Below are positions 53,801 through 61,459 of a DNA stretch of 64,000 nucleotides, one piece after another. The position numbers and the translations under genes were made by a program. Under the pieces are notes generated by a model. That model ran no database searches. It saw nothing but the letters and a program-made list of their open reading frames with translations, and was not told the origin of the DNA. Positions within the stretch are counted from its first letter, which is position 1. Every line of letters starts with the position of its first letter. The DNA is taken from positions 62,001-126,000 of the forward strand of contig NZ_BAJR01000004.1 in the NCBI RefSeq assembly GCF_000613805.1. The letters run 5' to 3'. Origin of the DNA: Phocaeicola paurosaccharolyticus JCM 15092. GTDB lineage: Bacteria > Bacteroidota > Bacteroidia > Bacteroidales > Bacteroidaceae.

Positions 53801-53981
53801 GCTTAATAAAGATTGGGGTCATTATGGCGCTAATGGTGGTGGTAGTGCTTATTACTCACCTGTTACTTACAAAGGAAGCGGTAACTTCCAATTCTTGAAT
53901 CCAGGTGATTACCAAATGCGCTCTTACAGTGATTACTATTCACGTTGGAGAGGACAGATTGGTTTAACATATACATTCTAA
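50817..53981 (+). CDS. Oar-like TonB-dependent outer-membrane protein
   Basis: The 1054-aa receptor has a signal peptide (residues 1-22), a CarboxypepD_reg-like beta domain (about 25-110: SSISGKITDSNKEAIIGATIQAVHEPSG), a plug (about 120-240: INANEIARMPSITNSIADITRLNPQ, VEQIQVSVAPFDVRQSGFTGGAIN) and a 22-strand barrel ending in IGLTYTF. This is the Oar-type architecture of Myxococcus and Bacteroidetes, rather than SusC. It probably functions in adhesion or in uptake of an unidentified large substrate. Monocistronic, with its own promoter and terminator. Confidence 0.9.
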   Translation: MAKRMRFILSTLIVLVVMTAKAQVTTSSISGKITDSNKEAIIGATIQAVHEPSGTHYGAITNIDGRYSIQGMRAGGPYKVEISYIGYKTEIIKGITLNLGETANVSSQMSESSELLGEVMVVGRAGLDATKTGAAMSINANEIARMPSITNSIADITRLNPQISVSTSGAMSFAGSNNRYNSFMVDGAANNDVFGLTSNGSNGGQAGAQPLSMETVEQIQVSVAPFDVRQSGFTGGAINAITKSGTNEFHGSVYGDWLNQSLIGSKYKRIDGTTSQAYEDEKEYRYGLTVGGPIIKNKLFFFANYEKSNKEYPNNYGLGSELSKIDEAEAKKVIDKINELAAAQGVEYNTAIVNPKNYTKSDKAGLKLDWNINDMHKASFRWSLVSAKQLNSNSSASSLRASNNQYDFVSKTNTFIGELQSRFSDVLSNEARLSYVRVRDERQPYGDPAPQLQISNVGGGTLYFGTEYSSGANSLNQDIYTLTDNLTWNLGRHSLTFGTNNELYTFENLFIQNIYGSYAFNNVDDFLAGKIKTFQYGHANTDVTGDPRWAAKFSSAQVGFYVQDKFDVNDNFQLTYGLRADMPFSFDTPLANEPFNKFAAEKNWGVKTDQKISSAPYWSPRFGFRWNINGDNKYILRGGAGIFTGRIPFVWLSNNFSNTGIQMTSFYASNPNIPVLLDPTKQTDQEPLLKADGNQTINVFDKDFRFAQTARFNLALDFELAGINWTAEGIYSKTINDIVYSDLSRDLNGKTVGETYTNMAYDVRPMFDRVTTGTAFSNIYMLSNTSKGYSYNLSIMGTKKFNFGLDLMASYAYSVSKSLNSGTSSVAKSNFRYNYTYKNANSPELGNSAFNIPHQIKASAFYHKEFFKNQKTTFGLIYTGSSGSPYSIYYYGDLNGDGADGNDLMFIPTDDQIDAMKFTATTKYTADAQKANMKQWIANDPYLSKHRGEYYERYQDNEEFEHHFDFHFSHEVKFKVGERFNALELTFDILNVGNLLNKDWGHYGANGGGSAYYSPVTYKGSGNFQFLNPGDYQMRSYSDYYSRWRGQIGLTYTF

Positions 53982-54003
53982 TAAATATTTTAAATATATT
54001 TTA

Positions 54004-54036
54004 AAGAGGTTGCTCGAAAGAGCAACCTCTTTTTTA
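54004..54036 (+). terminator. Terminator of the Oar-like receptor gene
   Basis: AAGAGGTTGCT-CGAA-AGAGCAACCTCTT followed by TTTTAT. Confidence 0.9.
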
Positions 54037-54385
54037 TGTTAGCTAATCATTGGTACTTATTAATCCTATTGTACTATTATATGTAGTAAACGAAAGTAAG
54101 TGTAAAATAAATGTCATCTCTCGTCGAGTAATGTTTCATTTTGTAACATGTTATCAATAAAAGTGCCTTAATTAATAACCTTAAAAAAATAAATTGTGAA
54201 AATTATGGAAATTACAAAGAAAATGTTTTATATTTATTAATAAATATGCGTTTTTCTTAAACAAATTGTGTTTCGTTTTTGTTTGGAATATTACAGGTTA
54301 TATATTTTTCTTTAGGTAATATGTTGAATTAGAATATTTTAGAAAAGAAATAGACATAACAAATAACTATTTTAATAAAATTTTT
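54037..54385. other. Gene-free A+T-rich interval before a TonB-dependent receptor gene
   Basis: About 350 bp without ORF, RNA-like structure or exact TAnnTTTG element. It probably holds the regulatory region of the gene at 54386 (possibly dependent on another sigma factor), but I can mark no site in it. Confidence 0.5.
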
Positions 54386-57085
54386 ATGAAAAACAGTTTA
54401 AAGCTTTTTTATCTAATGGTAGTAATGCTAATAAGTTGCAGTGCTACACTGTCAGCTCAAGGTATTATTAAAGGCAAAGTTGTAGATGCAGAGACAAAGG
54501 AGGAACTTGTAGGTGCAACTGTAGTTGTTACTGGGACCACTATAGGAACAGTGACAGACTACGAAGGTAATTTTAGTCTGAAGGTTAATTCACAAAAACC
54601 TTCTCTTACCTTAAAATATCTAGGTTATAAAGACCTTACTAAAAAGGTAGATCAAAATGGTAATGTTGATCTTGGTACAATCATGATGGATGTTGACTCA
54701 AAGACTTTGGGAGATGTTGTTATAACTTCTTCAGTTGCTGTGGCAAGAAAGACTCCTGTAGCCGCATCAAATGTTATGATGGATTATATCGAAGAGAAAC
54801 TGGGTACACAGGAATTTCCTGAAGTACTGAAAGCTACTCCGGGTGTACATGCACAGAAAGACGGTGGTGGCTATGGTGACTCAGAGATTTATATGCGCGG
54901 ATTCGACAATACCAACGTTGCAACTATGATCAATGGAGTTCCAATGAACGATATGGAGAATGGTAACGTATATTGGTCAAACTGGGCTGGTCTTAGTGAT
55001 GTTACTCGTACCATGCAGACACAAAGAGGACTTGGTGCTAGTAAGGTGTCAGCTCCATCTGTTGGTGGAACAATTAATATCATAACAAAAGGTCTTGATG
55101 CTAAAAAAGGAGGTTCAATCTCTTATGGCATGGGTAATGATAACATGAACAAGTTACTTTTCACCTTCTCTACAGGTCTGTCAAAAGACGGATGGGCACT
55201 TACTGTACTTGGTGCAAAGACTTGGGGTAATGGTTATGTTCAGGGAACAAATTTTGAAGGATACAACTACTTCCTTAGTATATCTAAGAAGTTGTCAGAT
55301 TCTCATCAGCTGTCTTTCACAGCTTTCGGCGCTCCACAGACTCACTATCAGAGAAAAGGTGCCCTTACTCTAGAAGCTTGGGATATGACAAAATCTGTAT
55401 GGGGTGTTCAAAACTATAAGTATAATACTACTTTTGGATACGATAACAATGGACAGAGACGCAGTTCTGAATATAATGTTTATCACAAACCTCAGATGAG
55501 TTTAAATCATCAGTGGGATATAAATGATAAATCATCTTTGTCTACATCTTTGTATATGTCTATAGGTCGTGGTTATGGCTATTCTGGTCAAGGAAACGAG
55601 ACCTACGGATATAGCTATAAGGATTGGTATGGTGCTAACTATGGAGTACTCCAAACAAAATTCCGTAAAGATGACGGTACTTTTGATTATGGTGCTATTC
55701 AGGACATCAACCAGAACAGTGAATATGGTTCTATGCTTGTTATGACAAAGTCAAAGAATTATCATGATTGGTACGGACTTCTTTCTACATATACTACAAA
55801 GTTAACTGAAGATATCGACTTCTATGGTGGTGTTGACTTCCGTTATTATAAAGGTACTCATACTAATGATATTCAGGATTTATATAATGGAGATTACTTT
55901 ATGGACTCTAGCCGTGGTAATGTAAGTGTTGCTAACAACAAAAATGCTGCAAACCCTGCATGGTTGAATCAGAAACTTGGAGTAGGAGATGTAGTTTATC
56001 GTGACTATGACAGTTTTGTACTACAAGAGGGAGGATTCTTCCAGACTGAATATAATAAGAATAAGTTGAATGCATTTGTTTCTGGTTCTCTTTCGAACAC
56101 TACTTATTGGCGTTATGATAGATTGTATTATGATGAGGATAATGCAAAATCTAAGACTGTAAGTTTTATCGGTTACACTGCTAAGGCCGGTGCTAACTAT
56201 AACCTTACAAACAACCATAACGTATTTGCAAATGTAGGTTTTATAAGCCGTGCTCCTAAATTCTCTTATGGTGCTTTCATGGCTTCCACAGTCAGCAACA
56301 CTATAAATAAGAATGCCAAAAATGAGAAGATTCTTTCATTAGAGGTTGGATATGGCTATCGTAATGGTTGGTTAAGAGCAAATTTTAATGCATACTTTAC
56401 CAAATGGATGGACAAGACTATGACTAAGTCGGGTACTCTTGATAACCAGATGGACTATTTCATGAATATGACTGGTGTAACTGCTCTTCATAAGGGCGTT
56501 GAACTTGACGTTAAGGCAGAGCCATTGAAATGGTTAGAGCTAACCGGTATGTTATCTATAGGTGATTGGAAATGGGATAGTAACGCTACAGGATATGCAT
56601 TCGATGAGTATGGAAATCCACTTGACTCAAAAGGCGGAATTGTTGAAGCCGGTTCACCTGAGCAAGCATGGGCAAAAATCAACCTGAAAGGAATCAGGGT
56701 AGGAGGTTCTGCTCAGACAACTGCAGCTTTAGGAGCAAGTGTAAAACTTGAAGGTGGCTTGAGATTAGGCGTTGACTGGACTCTTTATGGTCGTAACTAT
56801 GCATATTATGCACTTAGCGGAAGTAACTTGAGCATTGGTCAGGAGAAGACTATTCTTTCACCATGGAAAGTTCCTACTGCTAGTCAGATAGATCTTAACG
56901 CTTCTTATCGTTTCAAAATTGCTGGTTTGAATACAACAATTTCTGGTAATGTAAACAACCTGCTTAATTACTTCTATATATCAAAGGCTTATAATCCTCA
57001 ATCTGGTGAAGTCTCTCCAAACAGCATATATTCATATTATGCTTTCGGACGTACAGCAAGTGTTAGATTAAAAGTAAACTTCTAA
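54386..57085 (+). CDS. TonB-dependent receptor with CarboxypepD_reg-like domain
   Basis: An 899-aa outer-membrane transporter. Signal peptide (residues 1-25, ending LSAQ), CarboxypepD_reg-like domain (about 27-110: GIIKGKVVDAETKEELVGATVVVTGTTIGT), plug (about 118-230: KTPVAASNVMMDYIEEKLGTQEFPEVLKATPGVHAQ, YMRGFDNTNVATMINGVPMND) and barrel to the terminal RLKVNF. Its gene partner 18 bp downstream is a lipoprotein with duplicated OB-like modules, suggesting a receptor/surface-lipoprotein pair like SusC-SusD in plan but not in family. Substrate unknown. Confidence 0.9.
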   Translation: MKNSLKLFYLMVVMLISCSATLSAQGIIKGKVVDAETKEELVGATVVVTGTTIGTVTDYEGNFSLKVNSQKPSLTLKYLGYKDLTKKVDQNGNVDLGTIMMDVDSKTLGDVVITSSVAVARKTPVAASNVMMDYIEEKLGTQEFPEVLKATPGVHAQKDGGGYGDSEIYMRGFDNTNVATMINGVPMNDMENGNVYWSNWAGLSDVTRTMQTQRGLGASKVSAPSVGGTINIITKGLDAKKGGSISYGMGNDNMNKLLFTFSTGLSKDGWALTVLGAKTWGNGYVQGTNFEGYNYFLSISKKLSDSHQLSFTAFGAPQTHYQRKGALTLEAWDMTKSVWGVQNYKYNTTFGYDNNGQRRSSEYNVYHKPQMSLNHQWDINDKSSLSTSLYMSIGRGYGYSGQGNETYGYSYKDWYGANYGVLQTKFRKDDGTFDYGAIQDINQNSEYGSMLVMTKSKNYHDWYGLLSTYTTKLTEDIDFYGGVDFRYYKGTHTNDIQDLYNGDYFMDSSRGNVSVANNKNAANPAWLNQKLGVGDVVYRDYDSFVLQEGGFFQTEYNKNKLNAFVSGSLSNTTYWRYDRLYYDEDNAKSKTVSFIGYTAKAGANYNLTNNHNVFANVGFISRAPKFSYGAFMASTVSNTINKNAKNEKILSLEVGYGYRNGWLRANFNAYFTKWMDKTMTKSGTLDNQMDYFMNMTGVTALHKGVELDVKAEPLKWLELTGMLSIGDWKWDSNATGYAFDEYGNPLDSKGGIVEAGSPEQAWAKINLKGIRVGGSAQTTAALGASVKLEGGLRLGVDWTLYGRNYAYYALSGSNLSIGQEKTILSPWKVPTASQIDLNASYRFKIAGLNTTISGNVNNLLNYFYISKAYNPQSGEVSPNSIYSYYAFGRTASVRLKVNF

Positions 57086-57103
57086 GTAATATACTATACA
57101 ATT

Positions 57104-59659
57104 ATGAAGAATAAAATATTAGTATCCCTTATAACTATTGCTGGTCTTACAGCTTGCAACGATGATTTTAATGATCAGTTCAATATAGTATATAATGTAA
57201 ATGATGTAAAGAGTATGGTATATACTCTTGATCCATCAGACTATGGTTCTATTGCCGATAATGAAAACAATGTATTTATCGCAACAGGAAAAGATCCTGC
57301 CGGCCTTACTTATGTGAAAGCTTTGGCTGATGTTAAAAAGAATAAGTATTTTACTAGTGAGGCACCTGCCGAAGAGTATATACCTGCTTTCCTTGATGCT
57401 AAATATCCTAATGCAGATGTGGGCTCAAAATTTGTAGTCACATTCAACCAATATGAGGCACCTTCTGCATATATGACTGATTTTGCAAAGATTTCTGAGT
57501 ATACCCTTGCTGCAGATGATTATAAAACTGTATGGGGAACTAGCGTCAATGCTTCATTCCTCTCTCCGCTTTCATTGCAGAAACTTCCTACTATACTGAA
57601 AAGTAAAGTGACTGGAGCACAGGATGGAGATATGGTTGTTGTAAATTATGCTTACTCAGAAGTTGAACCAAGTACAGGTGGCACTCAGGGTGTTGTTTAC
57701 GATAAAATTAGCGATGTAATAGCAAATACAAGTGGAGCAAGCTATACAGTAAAAGGTAATGTTATCGCTACTTATGGACGTGGATTCCTTATCAATGATG
57801 GAACAGCTTCCATATTAGTGTACCTCAATGCCGCATCAAACTACTATGTGGGTGATGTAGTATCTGTATCAGGAACTACATCTTCATATTCTAAATTGAT
57901 GCAGTTCCCTGCAACTTCAGAAGTGAAACTCCTAGAGAGAAAGACTACATTTGCGTACCCAACATCTTCTCAGCTACTAGCAGGTGCTGAGCTTGATAAT
58001 TATATGACTTCTCCTTCTGTGAAGTATATTCGTATACAAGGTACTCTTACAATCAGTGGTTCATATTATAATATTGTTGTTGATGGCGCTACACGAAAAG
58101 GAAGTATATCATATCCTGTAGCCGGAGTAGTTGACCCTGCACTTAATGGAAAAGTTGTAGATGTAACCGGCTATGCTATAGGTGGATCTTCTACTTATGT
58201 TAATATTATGGCTACTTCTGTTGTAGAGTCAGGACAGACCTCTGATATCACACCGGTAGGTGTAGTTGCTCTTTCTGCTGCCGGAGCTTATACTGTATCG
58301 GGAGTTGTTGCTGCAACGTATGCTAAAGGTTTTCTTGTAACAGACGGAACAGGAAATATATTGGTATATCTTAATAAAGCTCACGATTATGTTGTTGGCG
58401 ATATTGTAAAAGTATCCGGTACAACAAGTAAATATGCTAATCTGATGCAGTTCCCTGCAACATCTGTTGTTACTAAGGGTGCACATGTCACATTCACCAA
58501 TCCTGCACCAAGAACGCTTGCTGCAACTGATATGGAAGCATATCTTACTGCTACATATTGTGGTAATGTAAGCTATACAGGCACATTGAGTATCAGCGGA
58601 TCTTATTATAATGTTACAATAGATGGTACTACAGCTGTTCAGGGAAGTTTATCTTACCCTATCACCGGAGTAGTTGACCCTGCATTAAATGGAAAGAAAG
58701 TTCTTGTTACCGGTTATGCAATCGGTGTAAGCAGTGGAAAATACCTAAATACTATGGTTACTTCTATAGTAGAGGCTCCTGCAGCAAGAAGTTTTGCATC
58801 AGCTTCACGTGTTGCCGTTACTGTAGCTCCAAACAAATCAGAGCTATACGTTTATTCAAGTTCACAATGGAAGAAGTATACTAATAGTGATGTACTACTT
58901 GGAGTTATCACTCCTGAAGTTTACTCATCATTAGGCAGTAATACTATTGCAACTCCTGAAAATGTTGTTCCTACATTCTTGCAAAATACTTATCCATATG
59001 TAGTTGATGGTGAAAAAGCAGTTGCAATATATAAGGATAAGTCTAAGAATTATATTGCTAAAGAGTATACATTCAATAAGTATTGGTCATTGACTCCTGA
59101 TTACCTTCCAGTTACATTGACATTTGCAAAAGATGAATCAGGTATAAGTGCTAATATGAGTACATATGTTGATGAAACATTCCTTGGTGATGAAGGTGAT
59201 TTTAAGGCATACAATGTTACTTTAGGCTCACTGTCATATGTATGGATTAATACTGCTGCATATGGTTGGAAAGCTTCTGCCTTCTTGAATAATACAAATA
59301 ATGTTTCTGATAGTTACCTTGTTTCTCCATCAATTAATTTATTGAAAGCTACATCACCTATAATGACATTTGATGAAGCTCATAAATATCTTAATGGAGC
59401 ACAACCGACTCAATATCTTTCAGTTCTAGTTTCTAAAAACTTTACTGGCGATCCTGCTGCATGTACTTGGGATGTACTTCCTGTAGCTGTCTGGTCGGAT
59501 GGTTCAACATGGGACTTTGTTAATGTAGGAGAAATTGATTTGAGTGCTTATAAAGGCAGCCGTATAAATATTGCATTCCGCTATACCAGCGATGCTAGTG
59601 CAGCTGCAACTTGGGAGGTTAAGAACCTCAAAGTTATTGAGAAGGAATCTGCAAACTAA
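57104..59659 (+). CDS. Surface lipoprotein with two OB-fold modules and a C-terminal jelly-roll domain
   Basis: The 851-aa protein has a lipoprotein signal ending LTAC. Residues 22-200 contain a repeated SMVYTLDPSDYG/AKYPNADVGSKFVV-type segment. Then two similar modules follow (about 205-375 and 385-560), each starting with YTVxGxVxATYxxGFLxxDGTxxILVYLN and ending with SGSYYNxxxDGxxxxGSxSYPxxGVVDPALNGK; they look like DUF5689/YhcR-type OB folds. The last 180 residues (LNNTNNVSDSYLVSPSINLLKATSPIMTFDEAHKY...) are choice-of-anchor-J-like. It is translated just after the TonB receptor and probably binds its ligand, possibly a nucleic acid or nucleotide given the OB folds (inference). Family names are from memory. 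Confidence 0.8.
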   Translation: MKNKILVSLITIAGLTACNDDFNDQFNIVYNVNDVKSMVYTLDPSDYGSIADNENNVFIATGKDPAGLTYVKALADVKKNKYFTSEAPAEEYIPAFLDAKYPNADVGSKFVVTFNQYEAPSAYMTDFAKISEYTLAADDYKTVWGTSVNASFLSPLSLQKLPTILKSKVTGAQDGDMVVVNYAYSEVEPSTGGTQGVVYDKISDVIANTSGASYTVKGNVIATYGRGFLINDGTASILVYLNAASNYYVGDVVSVSGTTSSYSKLMQFPATSEVKLLERKTTFAYPTSSQLLAGAELDNYMTSPSVKYIRIQGTLTISGSYYNIVVDGATRKGSISYPVAGVVDPALNGKVVDVTGYAIGGSSTYVNIMATSVVESGQTSDITPVGVVALSAAGAYTVSGVVAATYAKGFLVTDGTGNILVYLNKAHDYVVGDIVKVSGTTSKYANLMQFPATSVVTKGAHVTFTNPAPRTLAATDMEAYLTATYCGNVSYTGTLSISGSYYNVTIDGTTAVQGSLSYPITGVVDPALNGKKVLVTGYAIGVSSGKYLNTMVTSIVEAPAARSFASASRVAVTVAPNKSELYVYSSSQWKKYTNSDVLLGVITPEVYSSLGSNTIATPENVVPTFLQNTYPYVVDGEKAVAIYKDKSKNYIAKEYTFNKYWSLTPDYLPVTLTFAKDESGISANMSTYVDETFLGDEGDFKAYNVTLGSLSYVWINTAAYGWKASAFLNNTNNVSDSYLVSPSINLLKATSPIMTFDEAHKYLNGAQPTQYLSVLVSKNFTGDPAACTWDVLPVAVWSDGSTWDFVNVGEIDLSAYKGSRINIAFRYTSDASAAATWEVKNLKVIEKESAN

Positions 59660-59673
59660 TCCTTCTTGATGAA

Positions 59674-59711
59674 AATCCTCCATGTATAATTCATACATGG
59701 AGGATTTATTT
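59674..59711 (+). terminator. Terminator of the receptor-lipoprotein operon
   Basis: AATCCTCCATGTAT/ATACATGGAGGATT perfect stem, then TATTTTTT. Confidence 0.9.
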
Positions 59712-59776
59712 TTTATCAGAATTATAGATTTGATCTATATTATACTGTTTACTTATTTACCCTATAATTCCATATA

Positions 59777-59831
59777 TTAAGGCCTTAGCTTTATTAATCT
59801 ATATCTTAGGATTAATAAAGCTAAGGCTTAA
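59777..59831. repeat. Long imperfect inverted repeat between two convergent terminators
   Basis: CCTTAGCTTTATTAATC (in 59777-59799) pairs with GATTAATAAAGCTAAGG (59810-59826), extended by TTAAG/CTTAA with one bulged base; weaker pairing of CCATATAT/ATATATATCATGG reaches out to about 59770 and 59843. It is neither of the two adjacent terminators and has no T-run. Confidence 0.65.
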
Positions 59832-59871
59832 ATATATATCATGGGGCTATATTTTGTGAGGTAATAAGTAC

Positions 59872-59907
59872 AAAAAATAATCCCTGCAGTAACCAGCTGC
59901 AGGGATT
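59872..59907 (-). terminator. Terminator of rpsP
   Basis: AATCCCTGCAG/CTGCAGGGATT stem; on the minus strand it runs into ATTTTTTG. Confidence 0.9.
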
Positions 59908-59940
59908 TCTGTTTGTTTGAGATAACGATAATAAGTTAGA

Positions 59941-60510
59941 TTATGCTTCAGCAGGAGCTTCTGTTGCAGCAGCTTCTTCAGCAGGAGCTTCTGTAGCAGG
60001 TTCTTCAGCAGCAGTAGCAGATGCCTCTGCCTCAGCCTTTGCAGCAGCTTCAACAGCTTTTTTCTCAGCTACTTTCTTTGCAATTTCTTCGTTTACTTTC
60101 TTCTCAGCTTCAAAGCGAGCTTTTTCGTCAGCTTTCTTAGCAGCATCTTCTTTTGCTTTCAAAGCAGCTAAGCCTGATTGCTTGTTAGATTTCCAAGCTT
60201 CAAATTTAGCTTCAGCGTCAGTTTCAGAGAATGCGCCTTTAGCTACACCACCTAGAAGATGTTTTTTCATGTAAACGCCTTCACGAGAAAGAATATTACG
60301 AACTGTATCTGAAGGCTGTGCACCGCACAATACCCAATGAAGAGCACGTTCGAAATTCAAATCTACTGTTGCAGGATTGGTATTTGGATTATAAGTACCA
60401 ATTTTCTCAGTAAATCGACCATCACGTGGAGCTCTTACGTCTGCAATTACAATTGAATAGAACGCATAGCTTTTGCGTCCATTTCTTTGCAATCTAATTC
60501 TAGTTGCCAT
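59941..60510 (-). CDS. rpsP: 30S ribosomal protein S16
   Basis: The 189-aa protein has the S16 core ([43 protein letters not shown]..., residues 1-80) that binds 16S rRNA in the 30S body, followed by about 110 residues rich in Ala, Glu and Lys with [28 protein letters not shown] repeats. Bacteroidetes S16 proteins usually carry such tails; the core alone is about 80 aa. It stands alone on the minus strand with an exact promoter and terminator. Confidence 0.97.
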   Translation of the reverse strand: MATRIRLQRNGRKSYAFYSIVIADVRAPRDGRFTEKIGTYNPNTNPATVDLNFERALHWVLCGAQPSDTVRNILSREGVYMKKHLLGGVAKGAFSETDAEAKFEAWKSNKQSGLAALKAKEDAAKKADEKARFEAEKKVNEEIAKKVAEKKAVEAAAKAEAEASATAAEEPATEAPAEEAAATEAPAEA

Positions 60511-60569
60511 CTTTTAAATTTTAATTAATAATGATTTGAATTTATGCTTGTAACTCGTACAAGCGACCG

Positions 60570-60600
60570 CAAAATTATAGCTTTTCTTTTGAATTTCAAA
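60570..60600 (-). promoter_or_regulatory. Promoter of rpsP
   Basis: Minus-strand -33 TTTG (60597-60600), 19-bp gap, -7 TAATTTTG (60570-60577). Confidence 0.7.
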
Positions 60601-60603
60601 ATA

Positions 60604-61455
60604 TTACTTGCTTTTTATCTGTCGAAGCCACATTTCTAGTTCTCCGGTCCATTGACGTTTATATTTAAAACTGTCACCAAAGCCCCAACCGTGCCCGCCA
60701 ATAGGGTAAATATGAAGTGAAGCACTCACTCCATTCTTTACTAAAGCTGTATAATAATTAATACTATTTTCTACAGGAACAGCTGAATCATCGCTACTAT
60801 GCATTATAAATGCAGGTGGAGTCTGTTTGCTTACCTGTTTTTCATTAGAGAAAAACTCTTCAGTCTCCTGCGATGGATTTTTCCCTAGTAAATTATTATG
60901 CGAACCCATATGAGTAATCGAAGGACTCATACTAATAACAGGATAAAATAGTATTTGAAAGTCTGGACGTGTTTCAGTAGTAAAGTGTGTTGCAGCACTG
61001 CTTGCAAGATGTCCACCTGCCGAAGAGCCCATTATGCCCAACTGATTAAACTTCCATTTATCTTGATTAGCACGCATAATCTTTATTGCTTGTTGTGCAT
61101 CACTTAATGGAACATCTTTATTTCCATTTGGCATGCGATATTTCAACACTGCATAGGTTATTCCCATAGAGTTAAACCAATCAGCCATATTTAGGCCTTC
61201 ATGGTCTATGGCAACATATTGATATCCTCCACCGGGACATGCTATTATTGCCATTCCATTTGGATCTTTTGCAGGGAATACAATCAGTTCAGGGTCTGTT
61301 ATCTTTCCTATTCTGTTTTTTCTAACCTCTTGTTCAGGTTCTGTAATTCCATTACTATTGGGGGCACCATTAGGCCATAACTTTATTGTAACCGGCCCCT
61401 GTGCAAAAGCCCCAAATGATAAGCTCATGAAAATTAAAAGTATTAAGTTCTTCAT
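60604..61455 (-). CDS. Secreted alpha/beta-hydrolase (esterase)
   Basis: The 283-aa hydrolase has a signal peptide (residues 1-19, ending AFAQG) and an esterase fold: IIACPGGGYQYVAIDHEG (oxyanion HGGGxx-type), nucleophile S145 in IMGSSAGGHLA, and catalytic His in PIGGHGWGFGD near the end. It is similar to Bacteroidetes BD-FAE-type acetyl/feruloyl esterases and to general lipase-like enzymes; without a neighbouring polysaccharide locus the substrate is uncertain. It ends 4 bp after the OPT transporter start region, on the same strand as it. Confidence 0.85.
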   Translation of the reverse strand: MKNLILLIFMSLSFGAFAQGPVTIKLWPNGAPNSNGITEPEQEVRKNRIGKITDPELIVFPAKDPNGMAIIACPGGGYQYVAIDHEGLNMADWFNSMGITYAVLKYRMPNGNKDVPLSDAQQAIKIMRANQDKWKFNQLGIMGSSAGGHLASSAATHFTTETRPDFQILFYPVISMSPSITHMGSHNNLLGKNPSQETEEFFSNEKQVSKQTPPAFIMHSSDDSAVPVENSINYYTALVKNGVSASLHIYPIGGHGWGFGDSFKYKRQWTGELEMWLRQIKSK

Positions 61456-61459
61456 AATT

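Noticed and set aside
50817..57085. A SusC/SusD polysaccharide utilisation locus
   Set aside because: The first receptor is Oar-like, the second is followed by an OB-fold lipoprotein rather than SusD, and no glycan enzymes are nearby.
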